64,000 nucleotides of DNA from Albidovulum aestuarii (GCF_029961185.1 NZ_JASBQQ010000002.1:186001-250000); one strand, 5' to 3'. Positions 14,775 through 23,304 are shown, numbered from the stretch's first letter. Translations and numbers: made by a program. The notes: generated from the letters alone by a model not told the origin.

Positions 14775-15457
14775 AGCGCATCCTGATCGGCTGTGAGACT
14801 TCAGGCATCGCCCGCCGGGCCTTTGCGGCCCTCGGACATGACGTCTGGTCCTGCGATCTGGAACCGGCCGAGGATGGTTCAAACCGCCACATCGTCTGCG
14901 ATATCCGTGACGGCATCCTCGATAAAGGCTGGGATCTGTTGGCAGTCATGCACCCGCCCTGCACCCGCCTCTGCCGATCCGGTCGGCGGTGGATGTCAGG
15001 CCCGGGGCAATGGACACGGCCGAAGAAGCTACCCAACGGCCGTTCATGGGAAGACCTGAAGGCCGAGTTTGAGCTTGGCATTTCCATCTTCACGGCATGC
15101 TGGTCGGCATCGATCGACTGCGTCGCGATCGAGAACCCCGAGATGAATGATCTGGCGAAGGCACGCATGCCAGCCGACCTTCCAGTCCCTCAGATAGTGC
15201 AGCCCTTCTGGTTCGGCGAACCCGCCTACAAGGCCACGGGCTGGTATCTGCGCGGGCTTCCCGAGCTGACCGAGACAAACCGGCTCCCCGAACCGGAGCG
15301 CGGCAGCGATGAATGGAAACGCTGGAACAAGGTACACCGCGCCCCGCCGGGTCCAGACCGCGCCAAGATCCGCAGCCGTTCATTCGTGGGCATGATGACT
15401 GCCGCAGCCAGACAGTGGGCACCGGCGCCAGAAAAAATCAGAGAGGCTGCAGAGTGA
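14771..15457 (+). CDS. Phage DNA cytosine methyltransferase-like protein (PPC motif)
   Basis: 228 residues from a GTG at 14771 that overlaps the previous stop. The N-terminus has the SAM-pocket-like layout of cytosine-C5 methyltransferases: ILIGCETSGIARRAFAALGH then VWSCDLEPA, and AVMHPPCTRLCRSG, containing the Pro-Pro-Cys motif IV. No later C5-MTase motifs or target-recognition domain are recognisable and the protein is short. Related phage proteins are commonly labelled cytosine methyltransferase without proof. It may act on free nucleotides, as part of hypermodification, or be a divergent DNA methylase. It is coupled to the ASCH gene that follows. Confidence 0.75.
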   Translation: MKRILIGCETSGIARRAFAALGHDVWSCDLEPAEDGSNRHIVCDIRDGILDKGWDLLAVMHPPCTRLCRSGRRWMSGPGQWTRPKKLPNGRSWEDLKAEFELGISIFTACWSASIDCVAIENPEMNDLAKARMPADLPVPQIVQPFWFGEPAYKATGWYLRGLPELTETNRLPEPERGSDEWKRWNKVHRAPPGPDRAKIRSRSFVGMMTAAARQWAPAPEKIREAAE

Positions 15458-16122
15458 TGTTTGACCGACCGATAATCTTTTCTGCCCCGATGGTGCGAGC
15501 CCTGCTCGACGGGCGCAAAACGCAAACGCGGCGGATCGTCAAAGATCGCGGCGCACTGCCAGAGTTTTGCGGCGGAAGGTACGACAACAAGAACGATCCG
15601 ACCAACTATGGATGGCAGGACTACGAGCGTGGGGAATGGATCACGCTCGACATGTTTCGTCGCTATCGCTTTGTCCCCTACGCCCCCGGCGACCGGCTTT
15701 GGGTGAAAGAAGCGTGGCGTACCTGGGTGAACTTCGATCACCTCAAGCCGAGGGAAATTGCTACGGGTCCGTCGCAGGGCCTGATTGGGTATCCCGCCGA
15801 CAGCGTCAGGACTGGCCATGGCCGTCTTCGCTCCCCGATCCACATGCCCCGCTGGGCGTCTCGCCTCACCCTTCTCGTCACGGACGTTCGGGTGCAGCGG
15901 TTGCAGGAGATTAGCGAGGATGATGCGCGGGCGGAGGGGGGGGATGCCGTTACAATGGAAGATGCTCCGCGCGCCGCTTCGTGGTCGCGCAGACAAGACT
16001 TTTCGCGGCTATGGAACAGCATCCACGGCCCCGACGCATGGGATGCGAATCCGTGGGTCGCCGCAATCAGCTTCACCGTTCATCGCGGGAATATCGATCA
16101 GATGGAGGCTGGCGATGACTGA
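15457..16122 (+). CDS. Phage ASCH-domain-like protein
   Basis: 221 residues from the ATG at 15457 (TGATG overlap with the methyltransferase-like gene). It has the phage ASCH pattern: IIFSAPMVRALLDGRKTQTR at the N-terminus, YAPGDRLWVKEAW about residue 80, SPIHMPRWASRLTLLVTDVR, ISEDDARAEG and the final FSRLWNSIHG ... NPWV. ASCH is a PUA-like beta-barrel that binds RNA or modified bases; some members hydrolyse N4-acetylcytidine. Coupling to a PPC methyltransferase-like gene suggests a nucleic-acid modification role, by inference only. Confidence 0.82.
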   Translation: MFDRPIIFSAPMVRALLDGRKTQTRRIVKDRGALPEFCGGRYDNKNDPTNYGWQDYERGEWITLDMFRRYRFVPYAPGDRLWVKEAWRTWVNFDHLKPREIATGPSQGLIGYPADSVRTGHGRLRSPIHMPRWASRLTLLVTDVRVQRLQEISEDDARAEGGDAVTMEDAPRAASWSRRQDFSRLWNSIHGPDAWDANPWVAAISFTVHRGNIDQMEAGDD

Positions 16123-16231
16123 CTTTCTCGACCACCCCCGCTCTGACCCCGAAGTATGGCTCATGACATTGGCGGCTTTTGTTCTGGTCGCCGTGGTCGT
16201 GTGGCTGCTGAAATGGTTCAGGGGCCGTTGA
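16115..16231 (+). CDS. 38-residue phage membrane peptide
   Basis: MTDFLDHPRSDPEVWLMTLA then a membrane helix (AAFVLVAVVVWLLKW) and a short basic end. GGAGG six bases before the ATG at 16115; overlaps the ASCH gene end by eight bases. No known family. Confidence 0.6.
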   Translation: MTDFLDHPRSDPEVWLMTLAAFVLVAVVVWLLKWFRGR

Positions 16232-16237
16232 TGATCG

Positions 16238-16477
16238 ATGCCGGACTTCACCCTGCACGGCAACCACGACCCCTGCCCGGCCTGCGAGCTGCAGCGCGAG
16301 GCGTTGTTCGAGGCGTGTGGTGGACCGGTTCCGATCGAATTTGGCCAGATCCCCTGCAACAACTGCGGCGGCACCGGCATGGTCAAACTGACCCGCAGGC
16401 AGATCATTACCCGGGCGGTGGCAGAGGCTCGCGTCCACCATTGGCCAGCGTTCGAACGGAGGATCGCTGAGCGATGA
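16238..16477 (+). CDS. Small phage zinc-ribbon protein
   Basis: 79 residues with two cysteine pairs, CPAC (about 13-16) and CNNCGGTG (about 40-47). The second resembles the CxxCxGxG unit of DnaJ-type zinc fingers, so one zinc ion is probably bound. A basic helix (LTRRQIITRAVAEARVH) follows. The stop overlaps the next ATG. Such proteins in phage operons may bind DNA or RNA. A competing frame starting at 16231 lacks this motif and was not chosen. Confidence 0.7.
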   Translation: MPDFTLHGNHDPCPACELQREALFEACGGPVPIEFGQIPCNNCGGTGMVKLTRRQIITRAVAEARVHHWPAFERRIAER

Positions 16478-16716
16478 GCCTCTACTTCGAAGCCCCATCC
16501 TACGCCGGCGGACGTCACCTTCTGAAGAGTGGCAGCGTCAACGTCGGCGCCGTCTTTCCACCCGCGCGCGGCGCACAATGGGAGTGGCGCCTGTTCCTGA
16601 CCGAGCTCGGCCCGGCCGCCAGCGGCCATGCGCCATCAGAACAGGCCGCGAAGAACGCGCTGATCGGCCGCTTCAGGGACTTCCTGCGGGCAGCTGATCT
16701 GGAAACGACGCCATGA
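16474..16716 (+). CDS. Small phage protein, function unknown
   Basis: 80 residues (MSLYFEAPSYAGGRHLLKSG...). Predicted beta-rich middle (WEWRLFLTELGP) and a helical end (KNALIGRFRDFLRAAD). ATGA overlaps with both neighbours. No domain recognised. Confidence 0.66.
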   Translation: MSLYFEAPSYAGGRHLLKSGSVNVGAVFPPARGAQWEWRLFLTELGPAASGHAPSEQAAKNALIGRFRDFLRAADLETTP

Positions 16717-16904
16717 ACCGCCGCGCTACCTTCACGGAGGCCGAGCTGAAGCGTGCGATCCGCGCGGCCGAGGCGGTTGGAAAGGTGGCGGTCCAGACCC
16801 GGTTCGGCATCGCGTTTGTCGAAGCGGACAAGGTGATGCAAAGTGATGGGGAAGAATCGGATGTCGACAAGTGGTTCCAACAAGATGGCCAGCGTCCCCA
16901 TTAA
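16713..16904 (+). CDS. Small phage protein, possible excisionase-like
   Basis: 63 residues. An N-terminal helix FTEAELKRAIRAAEAVGK is followed by a short strand and an acidic tail. Its end overlaps the integrase start in another frame. The position directly before int and the small size recall directionality factors, but the expected winged-helix pattern is not clear, so this is only a suggestion. Confidence 0.58.
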   Translation: MNRRATFTEAELKRAIRAAEAVGKVAVQTRFGIAFVEADKVMQSDGEESDVDKWFQQDGQRPH

Positions 16905-17952
16905 GGGCATTCACCGGGTCAAGAGAAAGCTGGCAGACGGCACGGTGAGGGAATACCACTACGCCTCACGCGGGCGGGGCTCCGTCCCCTTCTGGAACGA
17001 CGGCATGGCCTTCGGCATCGGATCGCCTGAATATCTGGCCGCCCTGTCATCCGCGCGGCCGGTGGCAGAGAAGGCCCGCGGCCTCTTTCGCGAGATCACC
17101 ATCGCCTTCCTGGCATCGCAGGACTTCACCCGGCTCAGCGCCCGATCGCAGTCCGATATCAGGGGCTCCATCTTCCATCCGAAGTCCGGCATCGACAAGA
17201 AGTTCGGAGGCGGGCCACGCGCGATCTTCGACGATCCGCGCATCCGTGGCGTCGTCCTGAAGTGGCGCGATGAGATCGGCGGCAAGGTGGGCGACGATCG
17301 CATGCGCCACCTGCAGAGAATCGTCGGTTGGGCGGTCGATCGCAGCATGCTGCGGCAGAACAACCTTACCCGCCTGCGCGGTATTTATAGATCGAACCGT
17401 TCCAACGTCCTCTGGACCGACGATGAGATCGACACGTTCATCAAGGGCGCCCCTGAACATATCGGCCGCATCCTGATCGCTGCGACGGAAACCGGCCTGC
17501 GCCCCGGCGATCTCGCGCAGCTCGGCCGATCGCACATCCACCCAACGCCGGGCGGACAGCGCATCGTGATCTGGACTGCGAAGCGGAAGCGGCTCGCCTC
17601 GATCCCCGTGACCAAGCGCATGGCCGAACTGATCGAGGCGACCCCCGCCAACCAGGACAGGTTCATCGTCAATCGCTCAGGCCAGCCCTACCAGCACGAA
17701 AACTACCTCGGCGACGCCGTCAGCACATGGCGCGACAAGCTGCATATCCGACCGGAACTGCGCCTCTATGACGCCAGAGGCACCGCCGCGACACGCCTCC
17801 TGATGGCCGATGCGACGATGAAGGAAATTGCGACTGTCATGGGATGGAGTCTGAAGCACGCCGCCGAAGTGATCGAGCGATATGCCGCATTGTCACCGGA
17901 AATGTCGGATAGCGTTGCGGTCAAACTGGCGACCGCCAAGGGGAAAGCGTGA
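16861..17952 (+). CDS. int: Tyrosine recombinase, phage integrase
   Basis: 363 residues from the ATG at 16861 (GGGGA eight bases upstream; an in-frame ATG at 16846 is possible). The catalytic domain shows TGLRPGDL (first Arg, about 214), a beta-strand lysine in TAKRKR, LYDARGTAATRL (second Arg, about 306), MGWSLKHAAEVIERY and the nucleophile Tyr about 341. The usual His of the HxxR box is Tyr here and the box III His position carries Trp. The gene ends 53 bp from the tRNA-Pro 3' end. As the last gene of the repressible rightward operon, its expression should rise when repression is lifted. Confidence 0.94.
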   Translation: MSTSGSNKMASVPIKGIHRVKRKLADGTVREYHYASRGRGSVPFWNDGMAFGIGSPEYLAALSSARPVAEKARGLFREITIAFLASQDFTRLSARSQSDIRGSIFHPKSGIDKKFGGGPRAIFDDPRIRGVVLKWRDEIGGKVGDDRMRHLQRIVGWAVDRSMLRQNNLTRLRGIYRSNRSNVLWTDDEIDTFIKGAPEHIGRILIAATETGLRPGDLAQLGRSHIHPTPGGQRIVIWTAKRKRLASIPVTKRMAELIEATPANQDRFIVNRSGQPYQHENYLGDAVSTWRDKLHIRPELRLYDARGTAATRLLMADATMKEIATVMGWSLKHAAEVIERYAALSPEMSDSVAVKLATAKGKA

Positions 17953-18005
17953 ACGAATCTGTAAAATGAAGTGTAAAACGGGCCTGACAATTTGCCGCTA
18001 AGTGC

Positions 18006-18082
18006 TGGTCGGGGCGAGAAGATTCGAACTTCCGACCTACGGTACCCAAAACCGTCGCGCTACCAGGCTGCGCTACGCCCCG
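18006..18082 (-). tRNA. tRNA-Pro (anticodon TGG), likely prophage attachment site
   Basis: A full cloverleaf reads on the minus strand: acceptor stem CGGGGCG/CGCCCCG, D-arm AGCGCAGCCTGGTAGCGC, anticodon loop TTTTGGGT with anticodon TGG, T-arm GGTTCGAATC-like (AGTTCGAATCT) and encoded CCA at 18006-18008. The prophage integrase faces its 3' end, so the 3' half of this tRNA is the expected crossover core. Since the tRNA is intact, the prophage side restores the 3' end. It follows the DUF192 gene by 46 bp. Confidence 0.97.
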
Positions 18083-18128
18083 ACATGTCGTCTCTAACGG
18101 CTCCCGCGCGGAAGGAAAAGGGGCAAGG

Positions 18129-18596
18129 TCAGGAGCACGGCCAAAGGGCGACGGTTTGGTTCAAAGCCGGGTGGCGCAACTCGGCACCTTCCTCAAGTCC
18201 CAGCCGCGCGGCGAGCCCGCCTTTTATCTCCAAGACCATAAGCGTGTCATCTGGTCCGGGAATGCCGGTCAAGTCGCCAGGCACGGCATTCGCATGGACA
18301 CCATTCACCCGCCCGTCCGGGCCGATAAAGATCATATCCAACGGAATGAGGGTATTCTTCATCCAGAAGGCGACCTTCTGCGGCTTTTCGTAAACAAAAA
18401 GCATCCCAGCACCGATTGGGAGGCTTTCGCGAAACATTAGCCCGCGGGCACGTTCGGCGTCGTCGTCAGCAATCTCTACTGCGAATCGGACACCTCCCCC
18501 GTCCCAGCGGAATTCAGCCGCAGTTTCAGAGCACCCGGCCGAAACGGACGTTCCGCCTGATATGGCCAGAAAAACGGCAGCGGCTGTACGGATCAC
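18129..18596 (-). CDS. DUF192 family protein, secreted
   Basis: 155 residues from a GTG at 18596 that overlaps the cold-shock gene stop (GTGA). An N-terminal signal segment ([21 protein letters not shown]) suggests export. The DUF192 signature is complete: [35 protein letters not shown], and a C-terminal VLEIKGGLA. These small beta-barrel proteins are widespread but functionally undefined. Co-transcription with the cold-shock gene is clear from the overlap. Confidence 0.88.
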   Translation of the reverse strand: MIRTAAAVFLAISGGTSVSAGCSETAAEFRWDGGGVRFAVEIADDDAERARGLMFRESLPIGAGMLFVYEKPQKVAFWMKNTLIPLDMIFIGPDGRVNGVHANAVPGDLTGIPGPDDTLMVLEIKGGLAARLGLEEGAELRHPALNQTVALWPCS

Positions 18597-19126
18597 TTGT
18601 GAACCCGCAACGCAGCGTCCCACGACACAACCTGAGCAGCCATTCGCCCGCGTTTTCCATCCATCACGCGAAGGCACACCGCCTCTCCGGGTTGCAGATC
18701 GGCAAAACCCGACCGGCGAAGCACTTCGATGTGGATGAACACGTCTTCTGGCCTGCCATAGACATTGGCAAACCCAAAACCTTTTGTTTTGTCGAACCAT
18801 TTCACGCGTGCCGGTTCGAGCGGCAGTCCCGCGATGACCTCGGCATCCGCCTCACCAAGGTCCTGTATGGGCGGCGCGCCTTCATCTTCGGGCGGCAGAA
18901 TCTCACGGACTTCGATGGCCTGAGCGCCCCGGGCCGTCTTTTGAACCATCACCGTTATGCGCGCGTTGTCGGCGACCGAACTCTGACCGAAGTTTCGAAG
19001 GACGTTGGCATGCAAAAGGATGTCACCACCGCTCTCGTCGGCAACGATGAATCCGAATCCCTTCGTGGGGTCGAACCATTTCACGCGGCCGGTGACCTCG
19101 TGCTGGTCCTGTTGTTCTTCTTGCAT
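18593..19126 (-). CDS. Double cold-shock-domain protein
   Basis: 177 residues from MQEEQQ at 19126. Two cold-shock domains are visible: residues about 10-75 with VKWFDPTKGFGFIV and about 105-170 with VKWFDKTKGFGFAN, each carrying the aromatic RNP1 core KGFGF. A negatively charged linker (PPEDEGAPP) joins them. It binds single-stranded RNA/DNA and likely acts as an RNA chaperone. Two-domain versions are characteristic of alphaproteobacteria. A 15-bp palindrome lies upstream at 19213. Confidence 0.93.
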   Translation of the reverse strand: MQEEQQDQHEVTGRVKWFDPTKGFGFIVADESGGDILLHANVLRNFGQSSVADNARITVMVQKTARGAQAIEVREILPPEDEGAPPIQDLGEADAEVIAGLPLEPARVKWFDKTKGFGFANVYGRPEDVFIHIEVLRRSGFADLQPGEAVCLRVMDGKRGRMAAQVVSWDAALRVHK

Positions 19127-19212
19127 CGTCCGTTTCCCATTTCCGGCGCCCCCACAATGCAGTTCAGGGGGCGGCGGTTTCAAGCATGTCTTCGAACACT
19201 AGCACTCATAAT

Positions 19213-19227
19213 CCGACAATTTGTCGG
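19213..19227. promoter_or_regulatory. Palindrome upstream of the cold-shock gene
   Basis: CCGACAA-T-TTGTCGG, perfect 7-bp arms around one base, about 87 bp upstream of the cold-shock start in AT-rich DNA. Could be an operator or a leader hairpin; no regulator is identified. Confidence 0.4.
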
Positions 19228-19280
19228 CAATTTCGCAACCATTAACAGATTATTAACAATCCATTCACCAATCATTCCCA

Positions 19281-19886
19281 TCAAGGATTCAATCGCGTCA
19301 CGACCCACCCGTCATTGAGCGTATTTCGACGCCACCGGAAACGATCGTGTAGGCGAAACGCTCCATCGGCCCAGAATTCGATCTCCAACGGCTTTAGCCT
19401 GATACCACCCCAGAATGGCGGACGTTCAGGCGACATGCCCTTTGACGCGGTTACTCGTGCTACCTCGGCCAACAACGCGCCACGAGAGGTAAGCGGTTCC
19501 GACTGATGTGACGCCCAGGCGCCCAGCCGACTCTGCAATGACCGCGAGGCGAAATACTCATCCGCCTGCGGCCCCTCTTCGCGACCGGTTACACCCCTTA
19601 CACGGATCTGCCGACGCAGCGACTTCCAGTGCATCACGAAAGCCGCCTTGCCGGTAGTGGCGATTTCTCGCCCCTTGGCCGAACCATAGTTTGTGTAAAA
19701 GAGAAACGCGTCGGCCTCAATCTCTTTCAGCAACACCATTCGCGCATTCGGCAAACCGTCCTCATCGACGGTTGCGAGTGCTATGGCATTGGGATCGTTG
19801 GGTTCGACGGGCACCGCCTCGGCGAGCCAGTCGCGCGCAATGGCAAAGGGATCGGTTCCCGCAAAGATACCCGTCCTGTCCCCCAT
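19281..19886 (-). CDS. pdxH: Pyridoxamine 5'-phosphate oxidase
   Basis: 201 residues from the ATG at 19886 (AGGAG six bases upstream), the normal length. FMN-dependent oxidation of pyridoxamine/pyridoxine 5'-phosphate to PLP in the cytoplasm. Family motifs: [66 protein letters not shown] and the C-terminal RFRWRR ... W.VTRLNP. Divergent from fabI across 142 bp. Confidence 0.96.
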   Translation of the reverse strand: MGDRTGIFAGTDPFAIARDWLAEAVPVEPNDPNAIALATVDEDGLPNARMVLLKEIEADAFLFYTNYGSAKGREIATTGKAAFVMHWKSLRRQIRVRGVTGREEGPQADEYFASRSLQSRLGAWASHQSEPLTSRGALLAEVARVTASKGMSPERPPFWGGIRLKPLEIEFWADGAFRLHDRFRWRRNTLNDGWVVTRLNP

Positions 19887-19939
19887 TTCATCTCCTGTCC
19901 ACTCATTCGCCCTGTGATTGCGAGTCGGCATCACCACTC

Positions 19940-19972
19940 GCGCATCAGACGGGCGCGCTGCCCTTGATGCGC
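19940..19972. promoter_or_regulatory. Extended inverted repeat between pdxH and fabI
   Basis: Arms GCGCATCA (19940-19947) and TGATGCGC (19965-19972) enclose a second pair GGGC/GCCC around a five-base loop. It lies between two divergent genes, so it is more likely an operator or leader structure than a terminator. Confidence 0.45.
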
Positions 19973-20028
19973 GTCCGAAGTTAGCCTAATGGTTCCGCAA
20001 TCAGTAAGAAAGTGGCACGGGGACGGAA

Positions 20029-20850
20029 ATGGCGACCGAATTGATGGCCGGGAAACGCGGCCTGATTATGGGTTTGGCAAACGACAAGTCGATTGCCTGG
20101 GGAATTGCCAAGGCCTGTGCAGAACACGGCGCCGAGCTGGCGTTTTCCTATCAGGGCGAAGCGTTGAAGAAGCGGGTGGAGCCGCTGGCCGCACAGATTG
20201 GTGCGACCGAGCTGGTCGAATGCGATGTGTCGGATTCGGCATCCCTCGACGCGCTTTTCGCGCATCTGCAAAAAGTCTGGGGCAAACTGGATTTCGTCGT
20301 CCACGCGATCGGCTTTTCCGACAAGAACGAACTTCGGGGCCGTTATGTCGACACCGGGATCGAGAACTTCCGCATGACGATGGATATTTCGGTCTATTCC
20401 TTTACCGCCGTCTGTCAGCGAGCGGCGGCGATGATGCCAGATGGCGGCAGCCTTCTCACGCTCACCTATTACGGGGCGGAACGGGTGATGCCGCATTATA
20501 ATGTGATGGGTGTCGCGAAGGCCGCGCTCGAAGCTTCCGTCCGCTACATCGCCGAAGACCTCGGCAAGGACGGTATCCGCTGCAACGCGATCTCGGCCGG
20601 ACCGATCAAGACGCTGGCGGCAAGCGGCATCGGCGATTTCCGCTATATCCTGAAGTGGAACGAGCTGAACTCGCCGCTGCGCCGAAACGTCAATCAGGAC
20701 GACGTCGGCAAATCGGCGCTTTACCTCCTGTCCGATCTCGGTTCCGGCGTTACGGGCGAAACGCACCATGTCGATTGCGGCTATCATGTCGTGGGCATGA
20801 AGGCCGTGGATGCACCCGATATCGACGCGGTTACGGGGCGCAAGGAGTAA
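20029..20850 (+). CDS. fabI: Enoyl-[acyl-carrier-protein] reductase (NADH)
   Basis: 273 residues. Catalyses the last step of each fatty-acid elongation cycle. Atypical short-chain dehydrogenase: nucleotide motif GLANDKSIAWGIA (15-27), the Tyr147/Tyr157/Lys164 set in LTYYGAERVMPHYNVMGVAK, and substrate loop AGPIKTLAASGIGDF. The pattern is that of FabI, not FabL or FabV. First gene of a run with lysE-like, gpt-like and aminotransferase genes. Confidence 0.96.
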   Translation: MATELMAGKRGLIMGLANDKSIAWGIAKACAEHGAELAFSYQGEALKKRVEPLAAQIGATELVECDVSDSASLDALFAHLQKVWGKLDFVVHAIGFSDKNELRGRYVDTGIENFRMTMDISVYSFTAVCQRAAAMMPDGGSLLTLTYYGAERVMPHYNVMGVAKAALEASVRYIAEDLGKDGIRCNAISAGPIKTLAASGIGDFRYILKWNELNSPLRRNVNQDDVGKSALYLLSDLGSGVTGETHHVDCGYHVVGMKAVDAPDIDAVTGRKE

Positions 20851-20856
20851 CAACGT

Positions 20857-21462
20857 ATGGTGGCGGACTGGCCCGAGGTAACACTGGCCTTCAACCTCGC
20901 CATTCTCGGCGCGCTCGCCAGCCCCGGCCCCGCCTTCATCGTTATGATCCGCGCCTCTGTCGCCGGCGGACGGCGGCAGGCGATGGCGACCGGCTTTGGG
21001 CTCGCGACGATGGCCGTGCTTTGGTCGCTGACCGCTATGGCCGGGATCAATATCCTGTTTCAGGCGGTTCCCGCCGCTTATCTGACAATCAAGATCGCCG
21101 GTGCAGCTTATCTGATCTGGCTGGCCCTTTCGCTCTGGCGGCACGCTGACCGGCCTATTGGCGTTGCCCCGCCACGCGGGCCAAAGGGCTTTGCGTTGGG
21201 ATTTCTCACAAACCTTGCCAACCCCAAGGCCGTCGTCTTCATTGCCGCGATCTTCGCGACGATCCTGCCACAGGAAATACCCCATGCTATGCAAGCGCAG
21301 ATACTTTTCAATCATTTCGCGCTTGAGATCATCTGGTACACCGTGATGGCGCTGATGCTGACAACTGCGCCTGCGCGCGCGGCCTATCTGAAGGCCAAGG
21401 CCCAGCTTGACCGCGTCGCGGCCGTCGTCCTGGGCGCACTCGCCGTCCGCGTGGCGACCTGA
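20857..21462 (+). CDS. LysE family amino-acid exporter
   Basis: 201 residues, about six membrane helices. Starts with the family pattern [20 protein letters not shown] and has [14 protein letters not shown] in the middle, both typical of LysE/RhtB proteins that export amino acids or their derivatives by proton antiport. It lies six bases after fabI, in the same direction. The substrate cannot be read from sequence. Confidence 0.9.
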   Translation: MVADWPEVTLAFNLAILGALASPGPAFIVMIRASVAGGRRQAMATGFGLATMAVLWSLTAMAGINILFQAVPAAYLTIKIAGAAYLIWLALSLWRHADRPIGVAPPRGPKGFALGFLTNLANPKAVVFIAAIFATILPQEIPHAMQAQILFNHFALEIIWYTVMALMLTTAPARAAYLKAKAQLDRVAAVVLGALAVRVAT

Positions 21463-21482
21463 CAGACAAGGAAAGGAAAAAG

Positions 21483-21989
21483 ATGACAGACCGGCTGCCG
21501 CATGAAAAAGGGTTCCACGTCTCCTGGGACCAGATCCACCGCGATGCCCGTGCGCTCGCATGGCGGCTGGATGGCAAGGGGCCGGAAAACGGCGACTGGC
21601 GGGCCGTCGTCGCGATCACGCGCGGTGGCATGGCGCCCGCGATGATCGTCAGCCGCGAGTTGGACATCCGCGTCGTCGATACCGTCTCCGTCAAATCCTA
21701 CAACCATCAGGACCAGAGCCAGCCGCGCCTTATCAAGGCACCGCAGACCGATATCATGGGCGATCAGGGTGAAGGCGTTCTGATTGTCGATGACCTCGTC
21801 GACACAGGAAAGACGCTTGAACTGGTGCGCAATCTTTATCCAAAGGCGCATTTCGCGACCGTCTATGCCAAGCCCGAAGGGCGCGGCATGGTCGACACCT
21901 ATATCACCGAGGTCAGCCAGGACACCTGGATCTTCTTCCCCTGGGACATGGCGCTGCAATATGTCCAGCCCTATCGCGGGTCGGACTGA
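21483..21989 (+). CDS. gpt: Xanthine-guanine phosphoribosyltransferase
   Basis: 168 residues. Purine salvage enzyme transferring ribose phosphate from PRPP to xanthine or guanine. PRPP-binding motif [13 protein letters not shown] (about 99-111), the [10 protein letters not shown] loop (46-55), and a C-terminal [12 protein letters not shown] stretch that fits Gpt. Preceded by GGAAAG about seven bases upstream. Confidence 0.93.
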   Translation: MTDRLPHEKGFHVSWDQIHRDARALAWRLDGKGPENGDWRAVVAITRGGMAPAMIVSRELDIRVVDTVSVKSYNHQDQSQPRLIKAPQTDIMGDQGEGVLIVDDLVDTGKTLELVRNLYPKAHFATVYAKPEGRGMVDTYITEVSQDTWIFFPWDMALQYVQPYRGSD

Positions 21990-22000
21990 CTGAATGGGTC

Positions 22001-22029
22001 CCGCGGGAGTATTTCCGAAAAGCTGAAGC
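22001..22029 (+). repeat. Extragenic GCGGGAGTATTT element, copy A
   Basis: CGGGAGTATTTCCGAAAAGC followed by TGAAGC, between gpt and the aminotransferase gene. Shares its core with an inverted copy after purL (57380-57415) and a looser copy after ung (30733-30763). Confidence 0.5.
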
Positions 22030-22053
22030 CGCCACGCGGCCAAAGGAGTGTCC

Positions 22054-23232
22054 ATGGTCCTGCCTCTGAACCCGGATATCCGCGCGACCTTCCTGCCGCC
22101 GGTGATGGAGGCTCGGCGCTGGCTGGAGGGCGTGACCTTCCCACCCGAACGACCGCTCATCAACGTCTCGCAGGCGGCCCCGATGGAAGCCCCACCCGAG
22201 GGTTTGAGGCAGGCATTGGCAGATGCCGCGCTGAACCAGCCCGAAGCGCATCTTTACGGCCCCGTTCTCGGCCTGCCGGAGTTGCGGGCCGAGGTCGCGG
22301 CGCAATGGTCCATTGCCTATGGCGGGGCGATTGCGCCCGCTGAGGTCGCGATCACTCAGGGCTGCAATCAGGCCTTCTGCACGGTGATCACGACCCTCGC
22401 GGCATCGGGGGATGAAGTTCTTCTGCCAACGCCATGGTATTTCAACCATAAAATGTGGCTCGATATGCAGGGCGTCGGTGCCGTTCCGTTACCAACCGGC
22501 CCGGGTCTCATCCCCGATCCGGACGAAGCGGCGGCGCTGATCACCCCTCGCACCCGCGCCATAGTCCTTGTGACCACTAACAATCCCGGTGGAGTGGAAT
22601 ACCCCGCCGAAACGGTCCGCGCCTTCTTTGAATTGGCCAAGGCGAAGGGCATCGCGTTGATCCTTGACGAGACCTACCGCGATTTCGATGCCCGGACCGG
22701 CGCACCGCATGATCTTTTCGCTGACCCCGACTGGCGCGGCACGCTGATCCACCTCTATTCCTTTTCCAAGGCCTACCGCCTGACCGGCCACAGGGTCGGC
22801 GCCATCGTTGCCGATGCCGCGCGTCTGAGCGAGGCCGAGAAGTTCCTCGACTGCGTCGCAATCTGCCCCAGCCAGCTTGGACAGATCGGTGCGCTCTGGG
22901 GGATGCGGAACCTCACGCAATGGGTTGCGGGCGAACGGGACGAAATCCTCACCCGCCGCAGGGCGATGACCGAGGGGTTCGCGCAGCTTCCCGGCTGGAA
23001 ACTTCTCGGCTGCGGCGCATTCTTCGCCTATGCGGAGCACCCCCATCCCCTGCCCTCGCCCGAACTGGCCAAAAGGCTGGTGCGCGAGGCGGGTATTCTG
23101 CTTTTGCCCGGCACGATGTTCCGCCCCGAGGGCGATGCACGCGGGGAACGTGAGGTCCGGATCGCGTTCGCAAATATCGGAGTTGACGACATCGCCCGGT
23201 TGATTGCCCGTTTCGCCGAGTGGCAGAGCTGA
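22054..23232 (+). CDS. PLP-dependent class I/II aminotransferase
   Basis: 392 residues from the ATG at 22054 (AAAGGAG five bases upstream). Fold type I signatures: YGPVLGLPELRAEVA, VAITQGCNQAF, LLPTPWYFNHKMW, TTNNPGGVEYP, LILDETYRDF and the PLP lysine in YSFSKAYRLTGHRVG. The C-terminus carries REVRIAFANIG with the carboxylate-binding Arg. Substrate is unknown; it is not one of the standard biosynthetic aminotransferases by context. A role in amino-acid catabolism is possible. Confidence 0.9.
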   Translation: MVLPLNPDIRATFLPPVMEARRWLEGVTFPPERPLINVSQAAPMEAPPEGLRQALADAALNQPEAHLYGPVLGLPELRAEVAAQWSIAYGGAIAPAEVAITQGCNQAFCTVITTLAASGDEVLLPTPWYFNHKMWLDMQGVGAVPLPTGPGLIPDPDEAAALITPRTRAIVLVTTNNPGGVEYPAETVRAFFELAKAKGIALILDETYRDFDARTGAPHDLFADPDWRGTLIHLYSFSKAYRLTGHRVGAIVADAARLSEAEKFLDCVAICPSQLGQIGALWGMRNLTQWVAGERDEILTRRRAMTEGFAQLPGWKLLGCGAFFAYAEHPHPLPSPELAKRLVREAGILLLPGTMFRPEGDARGEREVRIAFANIGVDDIARLIARFAEWQS

Positions 23233-23304
23233 CGCATACCCTTGCCCCGCCCCACGGGCTGGCCTAAACACCCCCAGAACAGGTCTTTCGGGAGGGAAGC
23301 GCCC

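Larger units (their letters stand above)
1..18008. mobile_element. Temperate tailed prophage (right part), integrated at tRNA-Pro
   Basis: A continuous block of phage genes: HK97-type head protease, portal, TerL, TerS, HNH nuclease, SF3 helicase, primase, Cro/CI-type regulators and tyrosine integrase. Host housekeeping genes begin right after the tRNA-Pro at 18006-18082. The integrase is the last gene before the tRNA, the usual layout for tRNA-targeted phages. Major capsid, tail and lysis genes would lie beyond the left edge, so the other attachment site is not visible. All recognisable replication, regulation, packaging and integration genes look intact. The right boundary is inferred from the tRNA and is uncertain by a few tens of bases. 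Confidence 0.93.

Noticed and set aside
19981-21561. Minus-strand open frame of 526 codons opposite fabI and the LysE-like gene
   Set aside because: Shadow of high-GC coding sequence: no family features, Arg/His/Gly-rich, fully covered by well-supported plus-strand genes.
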